A stretch of DNA of 64,000 nucleotides from Flaveria trinervia (taxonomy: Eukaryota > Streptophyta > Magnoliopsida > Asterales > Asteraceae). Every line of letters starts with the position of its first letter. Position 1 is the first letter of the stretch. The translations under genes were made by a program, and so were the position numbers. The stretch covers positions 43,760,288 to 43,824,287 of the forward strand of contig CM046457.1 in the NCBI GenBank assembly GCA_025506515.1, read 5' to 3'. Under the pieces are notes generated by a model. The model did not search any database, was not told where the DNA came from, and saw only the letters and a list, made by a program, of their open reading frames with translations. This document shows, one piece after another, positions 11,031 through 20,596 of the stretch.

Positions 11031-11253
11031 TAACACAGCTGCTATGTTCATAACAGCTAATCCTGTTCAACACTCAAAAACAAAACATATCGAAATTCGA
11101 TATCATTTTCTTAGAGATAACTCTGTAAAAGGATTAATCAGATTGATTCAAATTGCAACAGAAAAACAATTGGCAGATCTATTTACTAAAGCCTTCCTAC
11201 CAGGACGGTTTCAGTATTTAGTAGAATCAATTGGTCTTATAAATCATATGTGA
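11025..11253 (+). pseudogene. pol: RNase H C-terminus of element B, fused to integrase
   Basis: Right after the integrase core start the sequence continues as QIDNTAAMFITANPVQHSKT, then HIEIRYHFLRD and LADLFTKAF, the standard end of copia RNase H, with a stop at 11251-11253. In element A the same two points are about 2.4 kb apart, so an internal deletion of roughly that size has removed most of integrase, all of RT and the front of RNase H. The reading frame is continuous across the junction. Confidence 0.85.
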
Positions 11254-12349
11254 TCTTCCTAGATTAAAAGATCATAATAAGTGATACTCTCATTGTTAAT
11301 TGCCTGTTTATATTTTGTTTGTGTGTGAATTTATGTTTTTTATAGAAAAATCAAATTCAAAACTATATATATAAAAATACAAAAATAGAGTTTTTCTTTT
11401 AGAAAGGATTATATTCTGTAACATGTGAGAAATGATAGTACCTTAGTGAGATCAGTTGCATACTTCACTCATTAATAAAGTCTAGACATGATCAGATATG
11501 ATGTGTAGACAATATCTGACTATTATACTAAAAAAGTAAATTCTTGTGATCAAACTAAACATACATGCTTGTGTGTATTCATCTGAGTACTTTTGAGTTG
11601 CTTTAGCTTATCAGAATGAATGTTTGTTAAGATACATCTCTCACACCTGTTGAAACTATGTGAAATCATGAGATCTGTTACAAAGCATCATTTCACTTCT
11701 CTGTTATGAGTCATCATAGACCTGAAGTACTGAGATATCCTTTGTTGTAAGTCATTACAGACCTGGATTCTCTTTTTGATGCAAAGAGATGCCAATGTGC
11801 ACAACCTATTCAAATGAATAGTCAGAGCTAATCAAATGGTTATCCATGATCATACTCTATTAATTAAGTAACATAAACTCTGGTGATATCTATGTTTCAG
11901 GTAATAAGTTGAGCATGTGTTCTTTCTTACATTTCATGATGATAGTTGAATTCTCTTAGTCTTTGTATGCTTTACATCATGTCATATCTAAATCAACACT
12001 AATCAATCCAAGAATTGAAAAGTAAGTGAGTTGGTAGTTGTGTCAAAAACACTCATTGTCTGTTCTTAGATCTTGTGTCTCCTTTGCTGTGACATCACTG
12101 ACCTGGAACACACTTGATCAGGATTTATTCATTGTCTATGACTCTCCACATTTATTTTATTTTAATGTGCTGATCTTCGTTAATATGATCTCTCTGCAGA
12201 CATTTATTCTATGTTTAATTTTTAGATTTTAGTTCTATATTCATTTTCCTTTTATGCATGTCTTTGTGTGTGAAGGCAATGTCACAATGTGTTGTGTGAT
12301 CTTATTCTCTTTCATAAGAAACTTATAAGTTTTTCAAACTTAAAAGTTT

Positions 12350-12357
12350 AGGGGGAG
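12350..12357 (+). promoter_or_regulatory. Internal polypurine tract in element B
   Basis: AAAAGTTTAGGGGGAGTAAT contains AGGGGGAG, the same core as the tracts that immediately precede the 3' LTRs of C, D and E. Here it lies 1.1 kb after pol and well upstream of ORF3, with no LTR next to it. Element F has a similar tract in the equivalent place (27965-27972). Confidence 0.55.
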
Positions 12358-12601
12358 TAATAAATGAAAGATTTGTTCTCAGAAAATATTCAATAATCAT
12401 AATCAATTTTGAAATGTTGAATTGAAAGGATGATGCTTTATGTTCAAAGTATTTGTGTAAACTGAAAAAGAATGTGTTTGAAAATTACAATATGAATATA
12501 CATAATCTTTGCAAATAAATGATTTTTAAGTTGAAAATTAGATGATATTTGATTTTATGTTAAGACTAAAATGAAGGGACAAAAGAAATTCAAAAAAAAA
12601 A

Positions 12602-12640
12602 TAGAATAAAATAAATAAATAAATAAATAAATAAAATAAA
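12602..12640. repeat. (AAAT)n microsatellite
   Basis: About eight units of AAAT/ATAA in a row within an A-rich stretch of the element B spacer. Confidence 0.85.
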
Positions 12641-12757
12641 CAAAAAAATTTTAAATTGAAAGTGCAAAATGCAAAAAGTTCAAAATTTGGGGATCTAAAT
12701 GGTAAAAGTGTGAAAGTGAAGAATTTGGAATCACAAGTGTTTAAATCATGAAATTCA

Positions 12758-13197
12758 CTCATGCACCTAAACAGTACACATGCGCCTCAATAGGAGCATG
12801 ATGAAATTTTCAGAATTATACAAATGTTTGATTCATTCCCATGCGTCTAAACAGTTGTAATACGTCTAAAAATTACAAGGGTTGAGCGTTTGTGATAATC
12901 CCATGCGTCTAAATAGTGTGTTAGACGTATGTGATGTCTCATGCGTCTGCATAGTTTCAAAATTTTAAGTGTTAGACGTTTTACAAAGTCCATGCACTGA
13001 ACAGTGAAAAAGCGCCTAAACAGTGCTTATGCGTCTAAACAGTTCTCATACGTCTGACTTAAAAGGCACAACATTGCTCATGCGTCTAACAAAATAAGTG
13101 AATTCTAGGTTTTCATACGCCCAAACAGGGACCATACGTCCGAACAGGGCTCATGCGCCTAAAATTTAACTTATATATATTGAACACTTATGCGTAT
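12758..13197 (+). repeat. ATGCGTCTAAACAGT motif array, element B
   Basis: About 16 degenerate copies of CATGCGTCTAAACAGT are spaced roughly 25-30 bp apart, with variants ATGCGCCTAAACAG, ATACGTCTAA and ATACGCCCAAACAGG, and some inverted (TTAGACGTATG). Several form stem-loops, such as GCGTCTAA...TTAGACGT near 12903-12930. The array ends just before a TATA box. The motif differs completely from that of A/C and of F, although the location is the same. I do not find it in B's own 3' LTR. Confidence 0.8.
13172..13180 (+). promoter_or_regulatory. TATA box downstream of the element B array
   Basis: TTTAACTTATATATATTGAA follows directly after the motif array. ORF3 of B begins about 0.65 kb downstream once the gypsy insertion is removed. 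Candidate internal promoter for ORF3; activity is inferred. Confidence 0.45.
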
Positions 13198-13714
13198 TTT
13201 TCATTCACACTTCAAAATTCTCAGAACTAAAACCCTTGAACTACGTCTGTCGAGCATAAACACACCTTATTACATCTGAAATCAATCAAATCCTTTGAGT
13301 ATACATTGCATTTGAATATATGAACGTAATTTTGTGATTCAAATACATAATTTTGGATTAAATCAGTGATTTGTAAGAGACGGTTGAATGCTATTTGGGC
13401 GTTCAAACCAATATAATTCAAGTTTAAACAGATCAAATAAGTATTATATCAAAAATTGATACTGGATTAGTGATGAGACACATTTGCGAGTCTGTTGGTG
13501 TATTGTTTTGATGTTAAAGTGAAATTTTTTTTATGATGAAATTAGTCGACTTTGCATAGTCGAAGAAGAAGAAGATGAACAGACAATCAATTTTTGAACA
13601 AAAATATAAAAAAACAAAAAAAATTAAAATTAAATCAAAATTGAAATGTTAAATAATAATTCAAAATGAATTAAGATAAATTTCAAAAGTCAAATAATAC
13701 AAATTCAAAAGTAA
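13198..13714 (+). other. Leader between TATA box and ORF3 of element B (first part)
   Basis: AT-rich, no coding sequence seen. It continues at 22551-22685 on the far side of gypsy G and leads into the ORF3 start codon. It begins with short tracts resembling a 5' UTR (CTTCAAAATTCTCAGAAC...). GTAAGAG near 13375 could be a splice donor, but I cannot support an intron here. Confidence 0.45.
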
Positions 13715-13719
13715 TATAA
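13715..13719. repeat. Target-site duplication of element G (left)
   Basis: TATAA immediately before the LTR; the same five bases follow the other LTR at 22546-22550. Confidence 0.85.
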
Positions 13720-14194
13720 TGCAAGGCCCCGTTCCCGGGACGCTTACAGCTGGGTTCTCATCGCACATAAAACATATAATTACATTTGTATTTAATAAAT
13801 CGCAGCGGAAAACTAAAACAAACTTTCATTTCCATGTAAATGCTTTTGCAAACTAATACAACATTCATTACAAAAATAGTTTGTTCGCATTACAACGCAA
13901 AAACATTAATCAAAAGAACGCCATCCCAAAAGAGCTGAGTAGTCGCCCGTGCCATCCTCAGCAATCGTTACCTGCCAACTGGAAACACATCAAATTCAGT
14001 GTTGCTGAGTGAGTTCTAGTTTTATAAATAAAACATACTTTACTTCATATAAAACCGTTCGTTACTTTTACATGGTCACACATCATACGTACACATAGAT
14101 AAAATCATTATTATCTTCTTCATTCATTCATTCGTTCTTTCATTACCTTACTTGCGCATTGGACATCATCCATACCAATACCATGTGCTACACC

Positions 14195-14335
14195 CCGGTT
14201 AGTCGTAGCTACCGGGCCGAAGTCAACAAATGAACAGCTAAACGTATGCCACGGTACTAGGAGTAACCATCAGTCTTAGCTACTGGGCCGAAGTCAACAA
14301 ATGAACAGCTAAACGTATGCCACAGTACTAGGGGT
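14195..14335. repeat. Two-copy tandem repeat in the 3' LTR of G
   Basis: Unit of about 70 bp running TTAGCTACTGGGCCGAAG...CGTATGCCACGGTACTAGG, twice. The 5' LTR carries three copies (21075-21275). The length difference between the LTRs (69 bp) equals one unit. Confidence 0.85.
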
Positions 14336-14767
14336 GAGCGGTAGAGGTTCTACATTCAGGGTCAATCACCAAGAAGGACCCGTTATCCGAAGTGAGCAAG
14401 ACGTTTCATTCGTTCATTAATACATGCATTCATTCATCATCTTCCTCTTTCTTTATCTTTCACTTTACGTTACATAATACTTCGCTCATTCATCATAATA
14501 GGTAAAGCCATAGGAAAGATATTATACATCACACTAAGGAACATTAACATGCATCAACATCACATCATACAGGGCAACATCATACATACACAACATGCAA
14601 CATCATCACCCTCATCATGCCCAACATGCTTTCTAAGACCTCGATCGTCATCTTAAAACTCTTATGGGAACCTTTACATCAAAGCTTACATCTGCACTTT
14701 CCCCCGAAAGTCAGAAGTCAATCTACACCTTCCTCGGGTTCAACAGCCCTATTCGGGCGTATGGACA

Positions 14768-14960
14768 CCCTTCAGTCGCATGGCCTCCATGCGACTGAAC
14801 ATCATGCGATTGAACTAATACGGATGAACACCTATGCGAATGAAAATACAGTCGTGCGAATGGACAATGCGGATGAACACCTATGCGACTGGACCTTCAG
14901 TCGTGCGAATGGACCTTCAGTCGCATGACCCCCATGCGACTGGCCCTTCAATCGTGCGAA
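14768..14960. repeat. CATGCGACTG inverted-repeat cluster in the LTR of G
   Basis: Contains perfect hairpins AGTCGCATGG-CCT-CCATGCGACT and AGTCGCATG-ACCCC-CATGCGACT, plus several CAGTCGTGCGAATGGAC copies. The same cluster is present at 21718-21915 in the other LTR. Apparent open frames on both strands here are by-products of the repeats. Confidence 0.8.
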
Positions 14961-15599
14961 TGAACCCCAATCGCACCCTAATCGGCCGTATGGCCTCCAT
15001 TCGGCCTCCATTCGGTCGCCTAGCCCTAACTGATGCAGAATGCAGTTCAACCCGACTCAAGCCGAGGGTTTTCGGCCTCCAAACTCATCTAAACCCATTT
15101 TAAGCCTAAATCGACCATCCTAAACCTTAGGGATGCATACCATAACATTATTCAAGCACAACCAAGCAAGAAATCAAGCCCTAAACGGGTCCTACACATA
15201 CATACACGCATGCATACGGGTTTTCACCCAAAAACGCGAAAAAAGGGTTTTCAGATGTGTTCCAGCCCCAAAATCATTCAAAAACATGTAAAAGGGGGGT
15301 CCTAGAACTCACCTAAACAAGCACAACGACAAGAGCTTCGATTCGGCTTGCTTCACGACAATTTTGGCGACCCGAACCGACTCGAACCAACACTTTTTCC
15401 TCTTTTTCCCTTCTTTCTCTCTATTCTTCTCTTTGTAAGCTGAAATATGAGTGTGGGGAGAGTGGGCTGCCCTCTCCCTACATATATCCCCACATTTTCC
15501 CAACTTTTCTTCGTTGGCGAGTTTGGTCCCTCGACTTTTGGACTTTATTTTCTTTTCTTTCGCCACCGGATTCAAAATAATAAATATCCGGGTGTTACA

Positions 15600-15614
15600 A
15601 GTCCACCCCCCTTA
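15600..15614 (-). promoter_or_regulatory. Polypurine tract of element G
   Basis: The minus strand reads TAAGGGGGGTGGACT immediately before the LTR start TGTAACACC; it is the plus-strand primer for reverse transcription. Confidence 0.9.
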
Positions 15615-15638
15615 AATAGGTTTCGTCCCCGAAACCTG

Positions 15639-16860
15639 TTATTCGTTGAACAAACGTGGATAATGCTGTCTCATTTCTTCTTCAGTCTCCCACGTTGACT
15701 CGGATCCCTTCCTGTGCTTCCACTGTACACGCACAAGAGGAACCACTTTATTTCGCAGCCTCTTTTCTTTACGATCGATGATTGCCACTGGTTGCTCCAC
15801 ATAATTGAGCCTTTCATCTATTTCAATGTCCTCCAGTGGAACAATCATGTCTTCATCAGCTATACACTTTCTCAGATGAGATACATGGAATGTTGGGTGA
15901 ATCCCACTTAACTCATCTGGCAACTCCAATCTATAGGCCACCTCCCCTACTCGAGCAATGATTCGGACAGGGCCTATATATCTTGGGCTCAACTTGCCCC
16001 GCTTTCTGAATCTGTTAATACCCTTCCAAGGTGAGACCTTCAACATAACCCAGTCACCCACCTGGAACTCAATTGGCCTACGTCGCTTATCGGCATACGA
16101 CTTCTGTCTATCTTTGGCTGCCTTCATGAAAGCTTTAATCTTTTCAAGCTTTTCTATCGTAGCCTCGATTACCTCGACGCTCCCCAATTCTTTCTGACCA
16201 ATATCACCCCAACAAACGGGTGTTCTGCATCTCCTACCGTATAGCATCTCATATGGTGACATACCAATACTGGCATGATAGTTGTTGTTGTATGAGAATT
16301 CGGCTAACGGTAAGTGGTCATCCCAACTTCCACCAAAATCGATAACACATGCCCGAAGCATGTCTTCCAAGGTCTGAATGGTCCTTTCTGACTGACCATC
16401 AGTCTGGGGATGATAAGCCGTGCTAATATGTAACCTCGTCCCCATAGCGTCGTAGAATTTCTTCCAAAATTTAGATGTAAACCGAGTGTCACGATCAGAC
16501 ACAATAGACACCGGCTCACCATGACGAGCTACAATTTCCTTGATGAACAGATCAGCCAACCTCTCAGATGAATACGTCTCGCGGATCGGTAGAAAATGAG
16601 CGCTCTTCGTCAGACGATCAACTATCACCCATATGGCATCATACCCTTTCGGGGTACGCGGCAGCTTTGTAATGAAGTCCATGGTGATGTGCTCCCATTC
16701 CATTCTGGTATATCCAAAGGTTGGATCTTCCCATACGGCTTTTGATGCTCTGCCTTCACTTGTAAGCAAGTAAGGCACTTACTCACATACTCCACAACGT
16801 CACGCTTCATACTCGGCCACCAACAATCTTTCTTCATGTCATGGTACATTTTCGTGGCAC
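15639..16860 (-). pseudogene. pol: Integrase with chromodomain, element G
   Basis: Zinc-binding part (16849-16625 frame): MYHDMKKDCWWPSMK with CLTCLQVKAEHQ. The core is in the 379-codon frame 16778-15639: Asp34 (EHITMDFITKLP), Asp95 (SIVSDRDTRF) and Glu131 (HPQTDGQSERT), exactly D-35-E. It continues to the GPY-type region (SPRYIGPVRIIARVGEVAYRL) and a C-terminal chromodomain (about residues 325-379; VRVQWKHRKGSESTWETEEE). Chromodomains direct integration toward particular chromatin marks. The core-to-end frame is intact; one frameshift separates it from the zinc part. Confidence 0.94.
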
Positions 16861-16876
16861 CAGGATAAATGGAGTA

Positions 16877-17560
16877 TCAAGTCTTGTGGGCTTCATCCAT
16901 TATCTTCACCCGTAGATCCCCAAAACGAGGAATCCACACACGGCCAAATCGAGTTCTAACACCGAGTGTGTTTTCACCCAATTCCCCAACCAGACCTCTC
17001 ATTCTTTCCGAGTTAAGGCGATCTTCTTTCAATGCCTCATCTTGAAACTCCTTAACTTGCTTCATCACATCAGAGGTCATGATTAATTGATAAGCTTTCA
17101 CCCGAATCGGTTCGGGCCTTTCCTTTCGGCTAAGGGGGTCAGCCACTACATTGGCCTTGCCCGGATGGTAGTGGATCTCACAATCATAATCCTTTATAAG
17201 TTCCAACCATCTCCTCTGCCTCATGTTCAGATCCTTTTGCTCGAAGAAATACTTCAAGCTTTTATGATCGGTGACTATGGTGCACTTCGTCCCGTAGAGA
17301 TAGTGCCTCCAAATCTTTAGTGCAAAGACCACGGCTGCTAGCTCCAAGTCATGAGTGGGATAATTAACCTCATGGACTTTCAATTGTCGGGATGCATAGG
17401 CTATAACCTTCCTCTCTGCATTAACATGCACCCCAACCCTGAGTAGGAAGCATCCGAATAAACCACCAGATCTTCGCTTCCATCGGGTAATGACAGAACA
17501 GGAGCTTGAGTCAGTCTTGCCTTCAGCTCTTCGAACGCCTTCTCTTGAGCTTGACCCCAT
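16877..17560 (-). pseudogene. pol: RNase H of element G
   Basis: Gypsy RNase H: YASRQLKVHEVNYPTHDLEL, VVFALKIWRHYLYG, TDHKSLKYFF, RWLELIKDYDCEIHYHPGK and ADPLSRK, in order, in one 227-codon frame. The N-terminal start (YSDASKKGLG-like region) is frameshifted near 17420-17560. The tail forms the linker to integrase. Confidence 0.92.
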
Positions 17561-17567
17561 AAAAATT

Positions 17568-18500
17568 TCACATCCTTCGGGTCAACTTAGTTAGTGGAGA
17601 AGCAATCTTAGAGAAGTCTTGGATGAATCTTCTATAGTAGCCCGACAAGCCCAAGAAACTACGGATCTCGGATGGCGTCTTTGGTGACTTCCATTGCATA
17701 ACCGCCTCCACCTTCGCCGGGTCCACCATTATCCCGTCAGGATTCACCACATGACCCAAAAACTGAACTTCGTGTAACCAGAACGCGCACTTGGAGAATT
17801 TAGCATACAGTTTCTCCCTTCTCAACGTCTCTAGAACCTCTCGAATGTGACCGGCATGCTCAATATCGCTCTTCAATAAATCAGGATATCATCAATAAAC
17901 ACAATCACTGATTTATCCAACATAGGCCTACACACACGGTTCATCAGATCCCTAAAAGCAGCTGGCGCGTTGGTCAAACCAAAGGACATGACAAGAAACT
18001 CGTAATGGCCATAGCGCGTACGGAAAGCTGTTTTAGGGATATCTTGCTCCTTCACCTTCAACTGATGATAACCAGATCGAAGATCTATCCTCGAGAACCA
18101 ACTGGCACCCTGAAGCTGATCGAACAAATCATCTATCCTCGGTAAGGGGTAGCGGTTCTTCACTGTCAAATTGTTCAGTTCGCGGTAGTCAATGCACATC
18201 CTCATACTACCATCCTTCTTCTTTAGAAATAGGACCGGAGCACCCCAAGGAGAGATACTCGGTCTAATGAACCCCTTATCAAGCAGCTCTCGCAACTGCT
18301 CCATCAACTCTTTCATCTCGGTTGGAGCCAACCGATATGGTGCCTTGGCAACAGGTTGGGCACCCGTTATCAGATCAATCTGAAATTCAATCTCTCTGTC
18401 AGGTGGCACTCCTGATAAGTCTTCTGGGAACACGTCTGGAAAGTCACACACAACCGGTACATCAGCTAGTTGTGGTGTTGGTGTATCCACATCCTTTACA
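17568..18500 (-). pseudogene. pol: Reverse transcriptase of element G
   Basis: Gypsy RT: APYRLAPTEMKELMEQL, LDKGFIRPSISPWGAPVLF, KKDGSMRMCIDYRELN, NRYPLPRIDDLFDQL, FSRIDLRSGYHQLKV, TAFRTRYGHYEFLVMSFGLT, then the catalytic box VFIDDILIY (17888-17899; FIDD is normal for gypsy). A frame change at about 17873 leads into the thumb/connection (FLGHVVNPDGI, FLGLSGYYRRFI), ending about 17568. Confidence 0.94.
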
Positions 18501-18960
18501 TAAGCCAAGTAGGCGCTACATCCACGCCTCATACACTTTCCCGCCACCGCCATTGAGATCACCTTCGGAATCGTAGTAACCCGATCACCATAAACCGTTA
18601 CCAAACTTCCGTCAGGCGCTGTCAACCGAACCATCTTCTTGCGACACACAATGTTCGCCTCGAAGTCCGCCAACCAATCCATCCCAAGAACCAAATCGAA
18701 ACCACCCAAGGTCATCACGAACGGTCTAACAGGAAACTTATGACCCTCAAGTTCCACATCACAATTCTCTATCATCTCAGAAATCCTGTAGACTTACCTA
18801 TGGCAGTTTCTACATCAAGGGCACGTCAACACGTCTACTACTAACAGGCAGCTTAGCACAGAAAGCAGCAGAAATAAAACTCCTACTAGCACCAGAATCA
18901 AATAACACAGAAGCTAAAGTCCGGTTCACTAGAAACGTACCGGACACAACGTCAGGGTCT
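18500..18960 (-). pseudogene. pol: Aspartic protease of element G
   Basis: Active site LFDSGASRSFIS (Asp codon about 18897-18899) sits at the end of the gag frame. After a break near 18790 the protease continues in the RT frame with FVMTLGGFDLVLGMDWL, the conserved second half of gypsy retropepsins. Confidence 0.9.
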
Positions 18961-20246
18961 GTCCTAGCCTCCTCCTGTGTCATGGTGAACGCTCTGGCGC
19001 TCGCCCTCGACCCATCACTTCCCGTCTTCTTCACCCCTGAACCCTCAATCCTCGACTTCTTACAATCCCTGCTCATATGACCAGTTTCCCCACAGTTAAA
19101 ACATTTGCCCGACAGGCAATCCTTTGCCATATGCCCTGTCTTCCCACACTTGAAGCACAAGTTTGACCCAAACCTATATTCCCCGCCGTGCTCCCTTCCA
19201 CACTTGCCACACCTTTTCGACCCCGCACTTGATGTGACCACACGGCGTCCATCCACCCGTGCCTTTTTGTTACCCGTCGAGGCATCACCCCGACCAAACC
19301 GTTTCCCGTTCCAGTTCTGATCACCACCACCCTTCTTAGTTGCTTCAGTCACCACCACCTCCCGCTCATCATACAGCCTCCCTGCCAAATCAACCGCCGA
19401 CCTAAACGTGCTTGGCCGGGCGGCGATCATATGCCGGCGAACATCCACCGGTAAGCCCTGAATGTACCTCTTGATTTTCCGAGACAGAGGTGTCACCTGA
19501 TCAGGCACAAGCCGTGCCATTTCATTAAACTTGGTGGTATACTGCTGGTGTGTCATGGTTCCAGCCTCCAACTGTAAAAACTCCATTTCCAACTTGTCCA
19601 TTTCCCGATGAGGACAAAATTCCTCAATCACCAACCTTCTCAGCTCAGGCCATTTCATTTTCCCAATGGCCCTACTACCCTCAGCTTGGACAATGTTGTC
19701 CCACCAACACAAAGCTGAATCCACAAAAGAGTGAGTAGCAAACTTCACCTTTTGGTCCTCTCAGCACTCGCTGATATCGAGAACAGCTTCCATTTCCCTC
19801 ACCCACCGGTGAGCAGCTGCAGCTGTGCCGTTTCCATCAAAAGTAGGGGGCTTGCATCTCATAAAAGCCCCATAGTTACATCCTCGCACTGCCTCTGGCA
19901 CAGGCTCTTCTTCTTCCTCTTCATCATCAGACAGAACCGTTTCCGGCTCTGGTTGTTCCCGTTCTCCAGAGGATCTGTTTCTTTCTCTTCTTTCCCCTTC
20001 TCGTACAACCTTAATAACTTCAGTCACCACAGACGGTAAGATTGTCTGCATGACCTGATAGACTTCTTCTACAACAGCCTCTTTTACTGAGGCTCTTAGA
20101 TTGGCGCTTTCATCGCCACCCTCCGGATGAGGGGTCTCTGGTTCTTCATGAACCACCCTCTCAACTCTGGGTCTCCCTCTCTTGGGTCGCGGTTCAACGC
20201 CATGACCTCCTCCCCTAGAAGCTTTCGAAGATCTACCTCCGGCCAT
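18960..20246 (-). pseudogene. gag: gag of element G with zinc knuckles
   Basis: Start taken at 20246 (MAGGRSSKASRGGGHG), the second ATG of its frame, because this basic start is typical of the family; the ATG 39 nt upstream is possible. An acidic run (SDDEEEEEEP) precedes the capsid-type domain (FVDSALCWWDNIV, WPELRRLVIEEFCP, MARLVPDQVTPLSRKIKRYI). Two canonical knuckles, CFKCGKTGHMAKDC and CFNCGETGHMSRDC, follow an upstream Cys-rich CGKCGREHGG. One frame break at about 19750 splits the capsid region. Confidence 0.92.
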
Positions 20247-20580
20247 CACACGCACACTGAAAGATTCAAACACCAACACAGTCATTCAAGGGAACAGCTC
20301 AGTTTATGTCAAGTATAGTAAGTCCCTAATTACAGTGGCCAGTTGTGATTAGCCACTTACTTTACTCTTCATACCCCAAGTATTACCTGTCCTGACTACA
20401 TCAGTATTTAAACCTACATACAACACATAACCACATACCATGCGCACATAAAACCGGTTAACTTTACGAAAATACCTGATGGCACGCAGCTACTCAGATT
20501 GGCATCCCATTCCCTTTCCGTCCCATTCTCAGTCTAAGATTAGGTTTATTTTGAAAATTTACCCATTTCACTTAAACTTT
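20247..20580 (-). other. Leader of element G
   Basis: Untranslated leader of 334 bp between primer site and gag. I see no feature in it. Confidence 0.6.
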
Positions 20581-20593
20581 GGCTCTGATACCA
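20581..20593 (-). promoter_or_regulatory. Primer binding site of element G (tRNA-iMet)
   Basis: The minus strand reads TGGTATCAGAGCC three bases after the 5' LTR end (CTTACA AGT TGGTATC). Confidence 0.92.
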
Positions 20594-20596
20594 ACT

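Larger units (their letters stand above)
11254..12757 (+). other. Non-coding spacer after element B pol
   Basis: No convincing coding sequence; short open stretches (12038-12232, for example) have no recognisable features. It contains an isolated polypurine tract (12350-12357) and an (AAAT)n run (12602-12640). This is the first part of the long pol-to-ORF3 spacer of B. Confidence 0.6.
13720..15599 (-). repeat. 3' LTR of element G (1880 bp)
   Basis: On the minus strand it begins TGTAACACCCGGATA and ends GGGGCCTTGCA (the 5' LTR has CTTACA). It matches 20597-22545 almost base for base, except that it has two rather than three copies of a tandem unit of about 70 bp. It contains a cluster of CAGTCGCATG-type inverted repeats at 14770-14960. 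Confidence 0.95.

Noticed and set aside
12758..13197. CRISPR-like appearance of the regularly spaced motif array
   Set aside because: The units are short, degenerate and in mixed orientation, spacers are not of constant length, there are no cas genes, and the context is a plant retrotransposon.
14617..15103. Open frames on both strands in the LTR of G (repeated at 21562-22049)
   Set aside because: They overlap each other on opposite strands, lie in LTR sequence and consist of translated CATGCGACTG repeats.
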